From: UBA1413 sp964395045
GTDB taxonomy: Bacteria > Bacteroidota > Bacteroidia > Bacteroidales > Prolixibacteraceae
Assembly: GCA_964395045.1 (NCBI GenBank)
Contig: CAYNBE010000215.1
Span: 1 to 6,088, forward strand
Length of the DNA: 6,088 bases
Reading direction: 5' to 3'
Of this stretch, positions 1 through 5,692 are shown in pieces (the first letter of the stretch is position 1; each line of letters begins with the position of its first letter). Position numbers and translations under genes: made by a program. The notes beneath the pieces were generated by a model. The model made no database searches and was not told where the DNA came from. It saw nothing but the letters and a program-made list of their open reading frames with translations.

Positions 1-100
1 ATAGAGTTGATTTCCCCGTTTGTCTTGCGCCTGTAATAATACTGAATTCCTTCCTCGGAAGGTGAGCGATAAGACTTTTAAACATTTTTCTTTGAATCAT
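1..100 (-). CDS. AAA ATPase, AAA_14/DUF4143-like, N-terminal fragment (cut by left edge)
   Basis: The minus strand read from an ATG at 100-98 gives 33 codons without a stop, to position 2, where the window ends. The peptide starts MIQRKMFKSLIAHLPRKEF and contains GARQTGKS at residues 24-31, a full Walker A (P-loop) match, GxxxxGK[ST], with K30 and S31 as the nucleotide-binding residues. A short basic helix, then LPRKE, then a hydrophobic strand leading into G(A/P)RQ(T/V)GK is the usual opening of the AAA_14/DUF4143 ATPases, roughly 370-400 residues long and often present in several copies in Bacteroidota. Their cellular role is poorly defined. M6 (ATG at 85-83) is an alternative start. The gene follows the permease on the same strand after 173 bp, and a promoter-like motif lies in that gap, so it is probably transcribed on its own. 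The family call rests on recall of the N-terminal pattern; Walker B and the C-terminal domain are outside the window. Confidence 0.75.
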   Translation of the reverse strand, partial: MIQRKMFKSLIAHLPRKEFSIITGARQTGKSTL

Positions 101-117
101 AATTTTCGGTTTTAAAA

Positions 118-125
118 CAAATTTA
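118..125 (-). promoter_or_regulatory. Candidate -7 promoter element (TAAATTTG) for the partial ATPase gene
   Basis: On the minus strand positions 125-118 read TAAATTTG, an exact match to the Bacteroidota primary sigma factor -7 consensus TAnnTTTG. The ATPase start codon is 17 bases further on, which would give a leader of only about 10 bases. No TTG or TTTG -33 element is visible at the usual distance of about 20 bases, so this is half a promoter at best. Confidence 0.4.
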
Positions 126-151
126 GTAATAATCCGATAAATTTCACTACT

Positions 152-239
152 TAAAGGTAAAATTATCCAATATATTTACCTTTATAGAGGTAAAAATATC
201 CATTTATTTTTTCAATATTTATCCCTCGGGATATCCAAT
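152..239. repeat. Intergenic repeat cluster: 10-bp inverted repeat plus spaced TATCCAwT copies
   Basis: TAAAGGTAAA at 152-161 and TTTACCTTTA at 175-184 are perfect inverted arms with a 13-base spacer. Superimposed on this, GGTAAAATTATCC (156-168) and GGTAAAAATATCC (189-201) are direct repeats matching at 12 of 13 bases, 33 bp apart. Each is itself an imperfect dyad with GG and CC ends. The tail motif occurs three times: TATCCAAT at 164-171, TATCCATT at 197-204 and TATCCAAT at 232-239, with steps of 33 and 35 bp. The cluster lies upstream of the ATPase gene's candidate promoter, so an operator array is one reading. Remnant repeats or transcript hairpins are others. The stretch is AT-rich, which weakens the short matches, but the GG/CC ends are conserved. 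Confidence 0.5.
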
Positions 240-244
240 CCCCC

Positions 245-272
245 ATAACCTTATTAGGTTATTTTTGTTTTT
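245..272 (+). terminator. Possible intrinsic terminator, plus-strand orientation
   Basis: ATAACCT (245-251) and AGGTTAT (256-262) form a perfect 7-bp stem around a TATT loop, followed by TTTT-G-TTTTT (263-272). This is a hairpin plus T-tract for transcription on the plus strand. It lies directly next to the 3' end of the minus-strand permease gene. Read in that direction, the hairpin is preceded by an A-rich tract but followed by GGGGATTGG, so it is not a standard terminator for the permease. The stem has only two G-C pairs and is weak. It could limit plus-strand antisense transcription into the permease gene, or be a 3'-end stability hairpin. Confidence 0.4.
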
Positions 273-273
273 A

Positions 274-1722
274 TTACATATCCCGGACAATCGGTTTCGG
301 ATTTTTCCTGGTTTCAAGTTTCATCCGGAAATAAACTGGAATTCCGGCGCACATGAGGATTGCTCCCAGGAAAGCTTCCCTCGGACGTGTGAAAAAAGTG
401 ATGACGACCAGGGAAAGACAGAACAGGATGAATACCGCAGGGATGACGGGATAGCCCCATACCTTATAGGGCCTCTCACGGGATGGTTCTTTCACCCGCA
501 TGATGAAAAGGCCGAGGGTAGTCAGTCCGTAGAAGAAGAAAGACGCAAAAATGAGCATATCAGTCAGCTGGTCGAAACTTCCCGAGAGTACAAGCAGGCA
601 TGTCCAGACACACTGTATCCACAACGCTTTGCAGGGTGTGTTGAATCGTGGATGGATATCAGCGGCCCTGCTGAAGAAAAGCCTGTCTTTTGCCATAGCA
701 TAATAAAGTCTTGGGGGCATGATAATGGTGGTATTGGTGCACCCCAGGGTGGTGAACAAAATCAGTACCGAAAGGGCCAATACACCGGCCCCCGGAGCAT
801 ACTCCCCCACAACTGCCAAGGCAGCGATACCGTTCCGGGTGGTGCTGACCTCAATCATCCGGTCAATAGGCAACACGAACAGGTAACTGAAATTGACGAG
901 CAGATAAACAACAATGACGGTCGACATTCCCCTGAAAATGATGACCGGTAAAGCTTTCCTGGGGTTTTTGATTTCGCCGCCGACAAATCCGATCAGGTTC
1001 CAGCCTTCATAAGCCCAGAAAGCAGCCAGCATCGCCCCGAACATGGCTTTGACCAGGCCAAAGTCCCACCAATCACGGGGGGTGTACGAAGCCGCATGGG
1101 TTGTGATGTTTTTCATGCTTCCCCCACCCAGGAAAAGCCCTGAAAAAACAATCAGCAGCAATCCTCCGAGGATCATTTTTGAAATGTTGCCGCTCAGGAA
1201 AGAACCCCATTTCAAACCGCGTGAGTTAAGCAACGTCAGGATGATGATCACAAAGATCGTTAAACCTTTTACACCGGCATTTTCAAAAGGCCTGAATATC
1301 CCGAGCAGCTCCATATTGCCGGTTGCCTCCGGAAGGGTAGGGAGGGTGATGATGGAATTGAACGACTGGGAAAAGACATATGCGATCGATGCGATCGATG
1401 CCGATTTGATTACGGTGAAAATACTCCATCCGTAAAGAAATGCCATGAATCTGCCGTAAATATGCCTGAAATAAACATATTCCCCTCCGGAATCGGCGAG
1501 CATTCCGGCCACTTCTGCGTTGCTCAGGGCACCAAAAAGAGTCATAATGCCGGCAAGCAACCAGCACAAAAGGACCAGCAATGGCGATTGCAGAGCTTCA
1601 GCCATGGGGGCAACTTTCTTGTAAATACCTGAACCGATCACGCTGCTGACTATCAGGAGCGTTGCCGAACCTACTGTCAGAATCTGTAAAAGTTTTCCCT
1701 GCGATTGGGCAGTCAGTGACAT
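274..1722 (-). CDS. APC superfamily amino acid permease
   Basis: This encodes a 482-residue inner-membrane transporter, the usual length for the APC amino acid/polyamine/organocation superfamily, with about twelve hydrophobic segments. TM1 contains VIGSGIYKK (residues 28-36), the family's broken-helix GSGI motif that binds the amino and carboxyl groups of the substrate. TM2 runs into SNAEV, followed by GGEYVY (79-84) and a YG...AFLYGW stretch leading into TM3. TM6 carries AFWAYEGWN (234-242) followed by GGEIKNPRKALP, which is typical of the LAT-like (SteT-type) branch of exchangers and permeases. The C-terminus has the common RERPYKVWGYPVIP loop before the last two helices. The substrate cannot be read from the sequence; neutral amino acid uptake or exchange is an inference from the LAT-like motifs. 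The start is an ATG with no Shine-Dalgarno sequence, as usual in Bacteroidota. The gene ends in tandem in-frame TAA codons (276-274, then 273-271). No clear promoter was found in the 155-bp upstream gap it shares with the divergent large gene. Confidence 0.92.
   Translation of the reverse strand: MSLTAQSQGKLLQILTVGSATLLIVSSVIGSGIYKKVAPMAEALQSPLLVLLCWLLAGIMTLFGALSNAEVAGMLADSGGEYVYFRHIYGRFMAFLYGWSIFTVIKSASIASIAYVFSQSFNSIITLPTLPEATGNMELLGIFRPFENAGVKGLTIFVIIILTLLNSRGLKWGSFLSGNISKMILGGLLLIVFSGLFLGGGSMKNITTHAASYTPRDWWDFGLVKAMFGAMLAAFWAYEGWNLIGFVGGEIKNPRKALPVIIFRGMSTVIVVYLLVNFSYLFVLPIDRMIEVSTTRNGIAALAVVGEYAPGAGVLALSVLILFTTLGCTNTTIIMPPRLYYAMAKDRLFFSRAADIHPRFNTPCKALWIQCVWTCLLVLSGSFDQLTDMLIFASFFFYGLTTLGLFIMRVKEPSRERPYKVWGYPVIPAVFILFCLSLVVITFFTRPREAFLGAILMCAGIPVYFRMKLETRKNPKPIVRDM
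1381..1398. repeat. Two tandem 9-bp units (TGCGATCGA) inside the permease gene
   Basis: TGCGATCGA occurs twice in direct tandem at 1381-1389 and 1390-1398, followed by a partial third unit (TGC). The unit is a multiple of three, so the frame is kept. On the minus strand it encodes SIASIA in the third membrane helix of the permease (within KSASIASIAYVF). It is probably a small in-frame duplication that is tolerated because small and aliphatic residues fit the helix. Confidence 0.6.
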
Positions 1723-1877
1723 GTATCGCTGTTAAATGTTTCTGTGAAATAAACAAAAAACTCGAAACAGGCACAAGTCCCGGAGGAATATTTCCAAACA
1801 GAACTGTGTTTTTTACCCAACCCGGAATGGAGTTATTAAAAAAAAAGCCAATATTCGTGTCCTGAATCATAATAACT
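1723..1877. other. Divergent intergenic region, 155 bp
   Basis: This gap separates the start codons of the permease (leftward) and the large secreted protein (rightward), so it should hold both promoters. I found no exact TAnnTTTG facing the permease. The only exact rightward match overlaps the large gene's assigned start. A run of nine A residues occupies 1838-1846. The reading frame of the large gene is open from an ATG at 1827 (peptide MELLKKKPIFVS) but is closed by TGA at 1863-1865, fifteen bases before the assigned start. Confidence 0.6.
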
Positions 1878-1880
1878 TTG
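1873..1880 (+). promoter_or_regulatory. TAACTTTG, -7-like motif overlapping the assigned TTG start
   Basis: Positions 1873-1880 are an exact match to the Bacteroidota -7 consensus TAnnTTTG. However, the last three bases are the TTG assigned as the start codon of the large secreted protein. If this were the working promoter, transcription would begin around 1887, past that codon, and the signal peptide could not be translated from TTG. No good -33 partner is seen; TTCG at 1854-1857 is too close. Either the match is accidental or the start annotation is wrong. Confidence 0.25.
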
Positions 1881-4800
1881 CGGATTCCGGCCTGCATATC
1901 CGTTTGTGTCCTTTTACTGGTTTCTTATGGAGTGAGGAGCCAGTCGAGTGATCCCTGCCACCATTCCACGGAAGGCACGGAATTCCGTTTTGGTTTTATG
2001 GAAGGCCGGAATACCAGCAACCATTATGTGGAAATCACGGTAACTTCGCAGGAGGATGCAAATTTCAGGGTTTTCATCGGAAAGTCGTCCCAGCCTGCGT
2101 ACACCGCATCGGTCAAAGCAAACAGTACCACCCGGATCAGGCTTGATTACCGAATGGTTGAACCCACGGGGTCAGAGCGGATTCAGGAAATGGGGATTTA
2201 CCTTGTTGCAGACAGAAAGGTCAACGTGTATGCCCTGAACCATGACAACAACTCTTCGGATGTGGCTGTGATCTATCCTGTGGAATCATTGGGTACCGAA
2301 TACCTTACTATGTGCTATAAGCCGCATCTGGATACAACCAGGCCTGAACATGGCCGGAACAGCGAATTTGTGATCGTGGCTTCGCAGGAAAATACAAAGG
2401 TCACTATCACCCCGACCCAGACTACCGACGGTTCCCATGCTGCCAATGTCCCGTTCACGATAACTCTTGGAAAGGGAGAGCTTTATCAGGTACAGGCTGT
2501 CAGGGATGACCTGACCGGTAGCCACATTGTTTCCGACAAACCCGTGGCAGTGTATGCCGGCTCGCTGAGCACCACCATTCCCTTTGAAGCCACCGGCGGA
2601 TGGGATCACATGTATGAGCAGATGCCCCCGGTCAATACATGGGGCAGGGAATATTACACAGTACCCCTGCTGACCAGAAGCAAGGACTATTTCAGGATTA
2701 TGGCCTCACAGGATTCAACCCGGGTAACCATTGGAACCGGCTCCGTGTACCTCAACCGGGGCAGGTTTTATGAGTTTACACTGAATACCCCGGCCAGAAT
2801 CTTCGCCGATAAGCAAATCCTGGTTTCACAGTACAGCCAGTCGAGAAATAACGACAATGTTACCAACGGCGATGGGTTTATGATCATCCTGAGCCCCGTC
2901 AGCCAGGCCAAAAAAGATGTGACATTCGAAGCGTACACATCCACCATCATCAAGGTATATTTTGTGAATATCGTGGTTCCTTCGTCCGAAGCCGGAAAGA
3001 TCGAACTTGATGGCAATCTGATCGGAAATTTCAGCCCCTTCACCGACGATTTGCGTTATTCCTATGCACAGGTTCCCATCTCTTCAGGAACACACCGGCT
3101 CAGGAACCTGAATCCGGATGGTGGTTTCATTGCCTATGTGTATGCCTTCGGCGGAAATGAGGCATATGGATATGGGGTGGGATTCAACCTGAGCCTTTTG
3201 CTCGACCTCAGCGAAGGTCTGGAGAAATGGCTGAACCTGAGTGAAAAAGGCGACACCCTGGCGATCTGTCGGGGCGAGTCGGTGAAGCTGGATGCCGGGC
3301 CTTACTTTGACACATACAAATGGAAAAACGGTGTAACCGAACGTGCTATTGCTGTATCAGAACAATCCTGGTACCAGGTGACAGCATCCACAATCGACGG
3401 TTGTATTCAGTCAGACTCTATATACCTCCTGGTCAATGACCCCCGGCCTGATATCGGCAGGGACCTTTCCGGCTGCCCCCCTTTCTCAAAAACTTTGGAT
3501 GCAGGGGATGGATTTGTGCGATACTCCTGGAATACGGGAGCGACCACCAGGAAAATTATCGTTGACTCGACGGGATTGTATTCGGTGAAAGTATTCGACA
3601 AGTTTGGTTGTCAGGCTGCCGATACCATGAATTTCACAGTTTTCCCTGTCCCGAATGCAACGATTACAGGTGAAAAACTGATCTGCGGCAGCAAATCGGG
3701 AGAGATCGAAGTAAAACTGACCGGGACCAGTGACTCAGTCTGGCAAAAGGGAGTTGTGGAATGGACTACCTCCCAGCCTGGTATCTTTGCATTTGAACAG
3801 CTGGGAATGACCTCTGCAGGATTCAGTGTTGCCAAATGGGGGAAATTTGAAATAAAATACACCCTCAGGACCGCCGACGGGTGTATTGCCACCGATACTT
3901 TCAGAACAGCTTTATTTCAGACTCCTACCTCAAATATTGAAACTGCCGATCCGGGGAAATGCGGAGAATATAACCGCAAAATTATCTATACCGGAAATGC
4001 ATCGCCAGATGCCACATTGCATTGGGATTTCGGCGGATTGGGACTGATCGGGGAACCCGACTGGAAATCGAGACTGGTTTCCCTGGGTGCTGTCAATTCA
4101 AATCCATATGTTTCATTGTTTGTGGAAGAGAACGGATGTATAAGTGATACCTCCAGGATCCCGGTCGGTGCTTATCCCGATTTCACCATGGATACGCGGA
4201 AAAGCAGGGGCTGTGATTCTGCTGAAATCTCTTTTACCGGAAAGCTGAATGTGCCGGATAACCAGTTGCAGTTTGAATGGAATTTCGGGGATGGTTCAGC
4301 CAACAGTACAAGCATGGAACAAAATCCGGTTCATTTATATTCAAAACCGGGATATTACGATGTAAGCCTGAAAATTACAAACAGAATCACTGGCTGCCAG
4401 ATTGGTTTCACCATCGGCGATATGGTGAAAATATTTCAAACCCCTGTCGCAGGAATATCCACCGATCCTGCTTTTTGCTATGGCGACACCATCCAGGTCA
4501 TCTATCCCTCGAACATCGATTCTTCGCAATGTTTCTGGTATTTTGAAGGTGCACACCAGGCCGGGAACGGCAACGATTCAATCCTTGTGGTGGCCGAAAA
4601 ACCTGTGGCAGTGATCAGGCTGATTGTGGATGAATATGGGTGCAAGAGCCAGCCTGTGGAAACAACAGTCAAAAGAAAACCTGTTTTTGATTTCATTGCC
4701 GATACCCTTCAGGGGTGTCAGCCGATGACCCTGAAGGTTACGGCGGTTACCCGGGATGGACTCATTGATTTCACCTGGATGAAAGATTCCCTGGTTTTGG

Positions 4801-5453
4801 AAGGAGAGAAGAGTCAGTTTTCTCTTCCCCGCGATGGCACTCACTCCTTCACCCTTGCTGCCCATTCCCTTGAAACTGGCTGCAGGGATACCGTTGTGAA
4901 AAACGACTGGATTCGGGTGCACCCGAAGCCGGTTGCCGCTTTCGATGTAAATTTTCCGGTTGCGATTCTGGGCCAGTCGGAACTTAGCTTTACCAATAAA
5001 AGCATCCTGGCCGAAGATTTCAGATGGGATTTCGGCGATGGTCAATTTTCTGACGCAAAAAATCCTGTTCACCGTTTTACCGACCTTGGTGAGTACCCGG
5101 TAATTCTCTTTGCTGAATCGGATTTCGGATGCAGAGATACAACCGAAATGATGGTACGGATACTGCCTTTTGATGTGGCCACACCCAATGCGTTCAGGCC
5201 TGAAAGTCCCATCGCAGGCAATAGGGTATTCATGCCATTTACAATTGGAGTCGATCCCCGCAAATTCCACATGATGATATTCAACAGGTGGGGACAACAG
5301 GTTTTTGAAACCAGGGATACCGGATATCCATGGGACGGTACACTGAAAAACGGAGCCAAAGCCCCTGCCGGTAACTATGTGTGGAAAGCCGTCTACACCG
5401 ACATCCAGGGATTTGTGCATGAAAGACTGGGTCAGGTGGTGCTGATCAGGTAG
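1878..5453 (+). CDS. Secreted IgGFc-binding-like, multi-Ig/PKD protein with T9SS C-terminal sorting domain
   Basis: This 1191-residue protein is exported and probably surface-anchored or released. Residues 1-21 form a signal peptide (hydrophobic core VCVLLLVSYG, likely cleavage after VRS). GTEFRFGFMEGRN (33-45) begins a beta-rich N-terminal half, to about residue 445, that resembles the IgGFc_binding family; cues are SHIVSDKPVAVYAG and a WGREYYTVPL...DYFRIMAS stretch. Eight tandem Ig/PKD-like domains follow (about 455-1095), each with a core Trp: W482, W551, W629, W716, W801, W887, W967 and W1050. Those around W801 and W1050 carry the PKD signature W-[ND]-FGDG. From T1102 to R1191 is a gliding-motility-associated C-terminal domain (PNAF start, FNRWGQQVFE, WDGTLKNG, PAGNYVWK, GQVVLIR end), the T9SS signal. 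Such proteins commonly serve in adhesion; the ligand is unknown, and actual immunoglobulin binding should not be assumed. The start is uncertain: TTG at 1878 is the best available codon for a complete signal peptide, because TGA at 1863 closes the frame and there is no ATG between them. Confidence 0.88.
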   Translation: MRIPACISVCVLLLVSYGVRSQSSDPCHHSTEGTEFRFGFMEGRNTSNHYVEITVTSQEDANFRVFIGKSSQPAYTASVKANSTTRIRLDYRMVEPTGSERIQEMGIYLVADRKVNVYALNHDNNSSDVAVIYPVESLGTEYLTMCYKPHLDTTRPEHGRNSEFVIVASQENTKVTITPTQTTDGSHAANVPFTITLGKGELYQVQAVRDDLTGSHIVSDKPVAVYAGSLSTTIPFEATGGWDHMYEQMPPVNTWGREYYTVPLLTRSKDYFRIMASQDSTRVTIGTGSVYLNRGRFYEFTLNTPARIFADKQILVSQYSQSRNNDNVTNGDGFMIILSPVSQAKKDVTFEAYTSTIIKVYFVNIVVPSSEAGKIELDGNLIGNFSPFTDDLRYSYAQVPISSGTHRLRNLNPDGGFIAYVYAFGGNEAYGYGVGFNLSLLLDLSEGLEKWLNLSEKGDTLAICRGESVKLDAGPYFDTYKWKNGVTERAIAVSEQSWYQVTASTIDGCIQSDSIYLLVNDPRPDIGRDLSGCPPFSKTLDAGDGFVRYSWNTGATTRKIIVDSTGLYSVKVFDKFGCQAADTMNFTVFPVPNATITGEKLICGSKSGEIEVKLTGTSDSVWQKGVVEWTTSQPGIFAFEQLGMTSAGFSVAKWGKFEIKYTLRTADGCIATDTFRTALFQTPTSNIETADPGKCGEYNRKIIYTGNASPDATLHWDFGGLGLIGEPDWKSRLVSLGAVNSNPYVSLFVEENGCISDTSRIPVGAYPDFTMDTRKSRGCDSAEISFTGKLNVPDNQLQFEWNFGDGSANSTSMEQNPVHLYSKPGYYDVSLKITNRITGCQIGFTIGDMVKIFQTPVAGISTDPAFCYGDTIQVIYPSNIDSSQCFWYFEGAHQAGNGNDSILVVAEKPVAVIRLIVDEYGCKSQPVETTVKRKPVFDFIADTLQGCQPMTLKVTAVTRDGLIDFTWMKDSLVLEGEKSQFSLPRDGTHSFTLAAHSLETGCRDTVVKNDWIRVHPKPVAAFDVNFPVAILGQSELSFTNKSILAEDFRWDFGDGQFSDAKNPVHRFTDLGEYPVILFAESDFGCRDTTEMMVRILPFDVATPNAFRPESPIAGNRVFMPFTIGVDPRKFHMMIFNRWGQQVFETRDTGYPWDGTLKNGAKAPAGNYVWKAVYTDIQGFVHERLGQVVLIR

Positions 5454-5534
5454 GCAAAGGCATAGGCACAGACCCAGGCAGACCGCAGTTCCTGACCAAT
5501 GAAGGAGTGTCGGGAGGCAAAGAGTAGGAAGCGG

Positions 5535-5562
5535 CAGTCACCAGTCGCCAGACATCAGGCAG
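5535..5562 (+). repeat. Degenerate 7-bp tandem repeat (CAGTCAC-type), four units
   Basis: Four consecutive heptamers read CAGTCAC, CAGTCGC, CAGACAT and CAGGCAG. The first two differ at one base, the last two are more diverged, and all keep the initial CAG. The array is non-coding and sits 82 bp after the stop of the large gene. It may be a decayed simple-sequence repeat; the nearby AGGCA words just after the stop may belong to the same decayed tract. Confidence 0.35.
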
Positions 5563-5627
5563 ATTCTGCAATATTGAACCAACACGGAGACTCATGGAAT
5601 GCATATTTTTCCTAAAATTGTAATGAT

Positions 5628-5641
5628 GATCTCCGGTGATC
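5628..5641. promoter_or_regulatory. Imperfect palindrome GATCtCCGGtGATC upstream of the glycoside hydrolase gene
   Basis: This is a 14-bp dyad with one mismatched pair (T opposite T at 5632 and 5637). It begins 24 bp before the -7-like TATGTTTG at 5652, so it covers the place where the -33 element would be. That position would suit a repressor or activator site, but a single short palindrome is weak evidence. Confidence 0.25.
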
Positions 5642-5651
5642 GGGACTTCTT

Positions 5652-5659
5652 TATGTTTG
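5652..5659 (+). promoter_or_regulatory. Candidate -7 promoter element (TATGTTTG) for the glycoside hydrolase gene
   Basis: TATGTTTG matches the Bacteroidota consensus TAnnTTTG exactly and lies 33 bases before the ATG at 5693. Transcription starting about seven bases downstream would give a leader of roughly 25-28 bases, which is a normal length. No TTG/TTTG -33 element is found at the usual spacing; the nearest, ATTG at 5617-5620, is too far. Confidence 0.45.
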
Positions 5660-5692
5660 TGCCGGAAGCATTTATTAAAATGATATAGTGAA

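Larger units (their letters stand above)
5454..5692. other. Intergenic region, 239 bp, between the large gene and the glycoside hydrolase
   Basis: I find no open frame of coding character here. The left part (5454-5565) is unusually rich in G and A on the plus strand and in AGGCA and CAG words (AGGCAAAGGCATAGGCACAG just after the stop). The right part (5580-5692) is more AT-rich and holds the promoter candidate for the downstream gene. No convincing terminator for the large gene is visible; GGAA...TTCC around 5597-5611 is only a four-base stem. Confidence 0.5.

Noticed and set aside
219..234. Terminator for the permease formed by TATCC-CGAG-GGATA (minus strand).
   Set aside because: The stem is only five pairs and is followed by AATATTG rather than a T-tract on the minus strand.
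152..239. A short CRISPR-like array, because repeat units are spaced 33-35 bp apart.
   Set aside because: The shared units are only 8-13 bp, there are at most three, and they are not identical. Real CRISPR repeats are longer and near-identical, and no cas gene is present.
265..951. A 228-codon open frame on the plus strand antisense to the permease.
   Set aside because: It is highly charged, low in hydrophobic residues and without recognisable motifs, as expected for the complement of a membrane-protein gene. The minus-strand permease frame is complete and clearly conserved.
1662..1865. A 67-codon plus-strand frame in the divergent gap.
   Set aside because: Its first third overlaps the permease gene antisense and the rest has no recognisable features. 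Only its last 13 codons are of interest, as a possible former start of the large gene.
4578..5420. A 280-codon open frame on the minus strand inside the large secreted protein gene.
   Set aside because: It lies opposite well-conserved PKD and C-terminal sorting domains on the plus strand and shows no domain pattern, signal peptide or upstream promoter.
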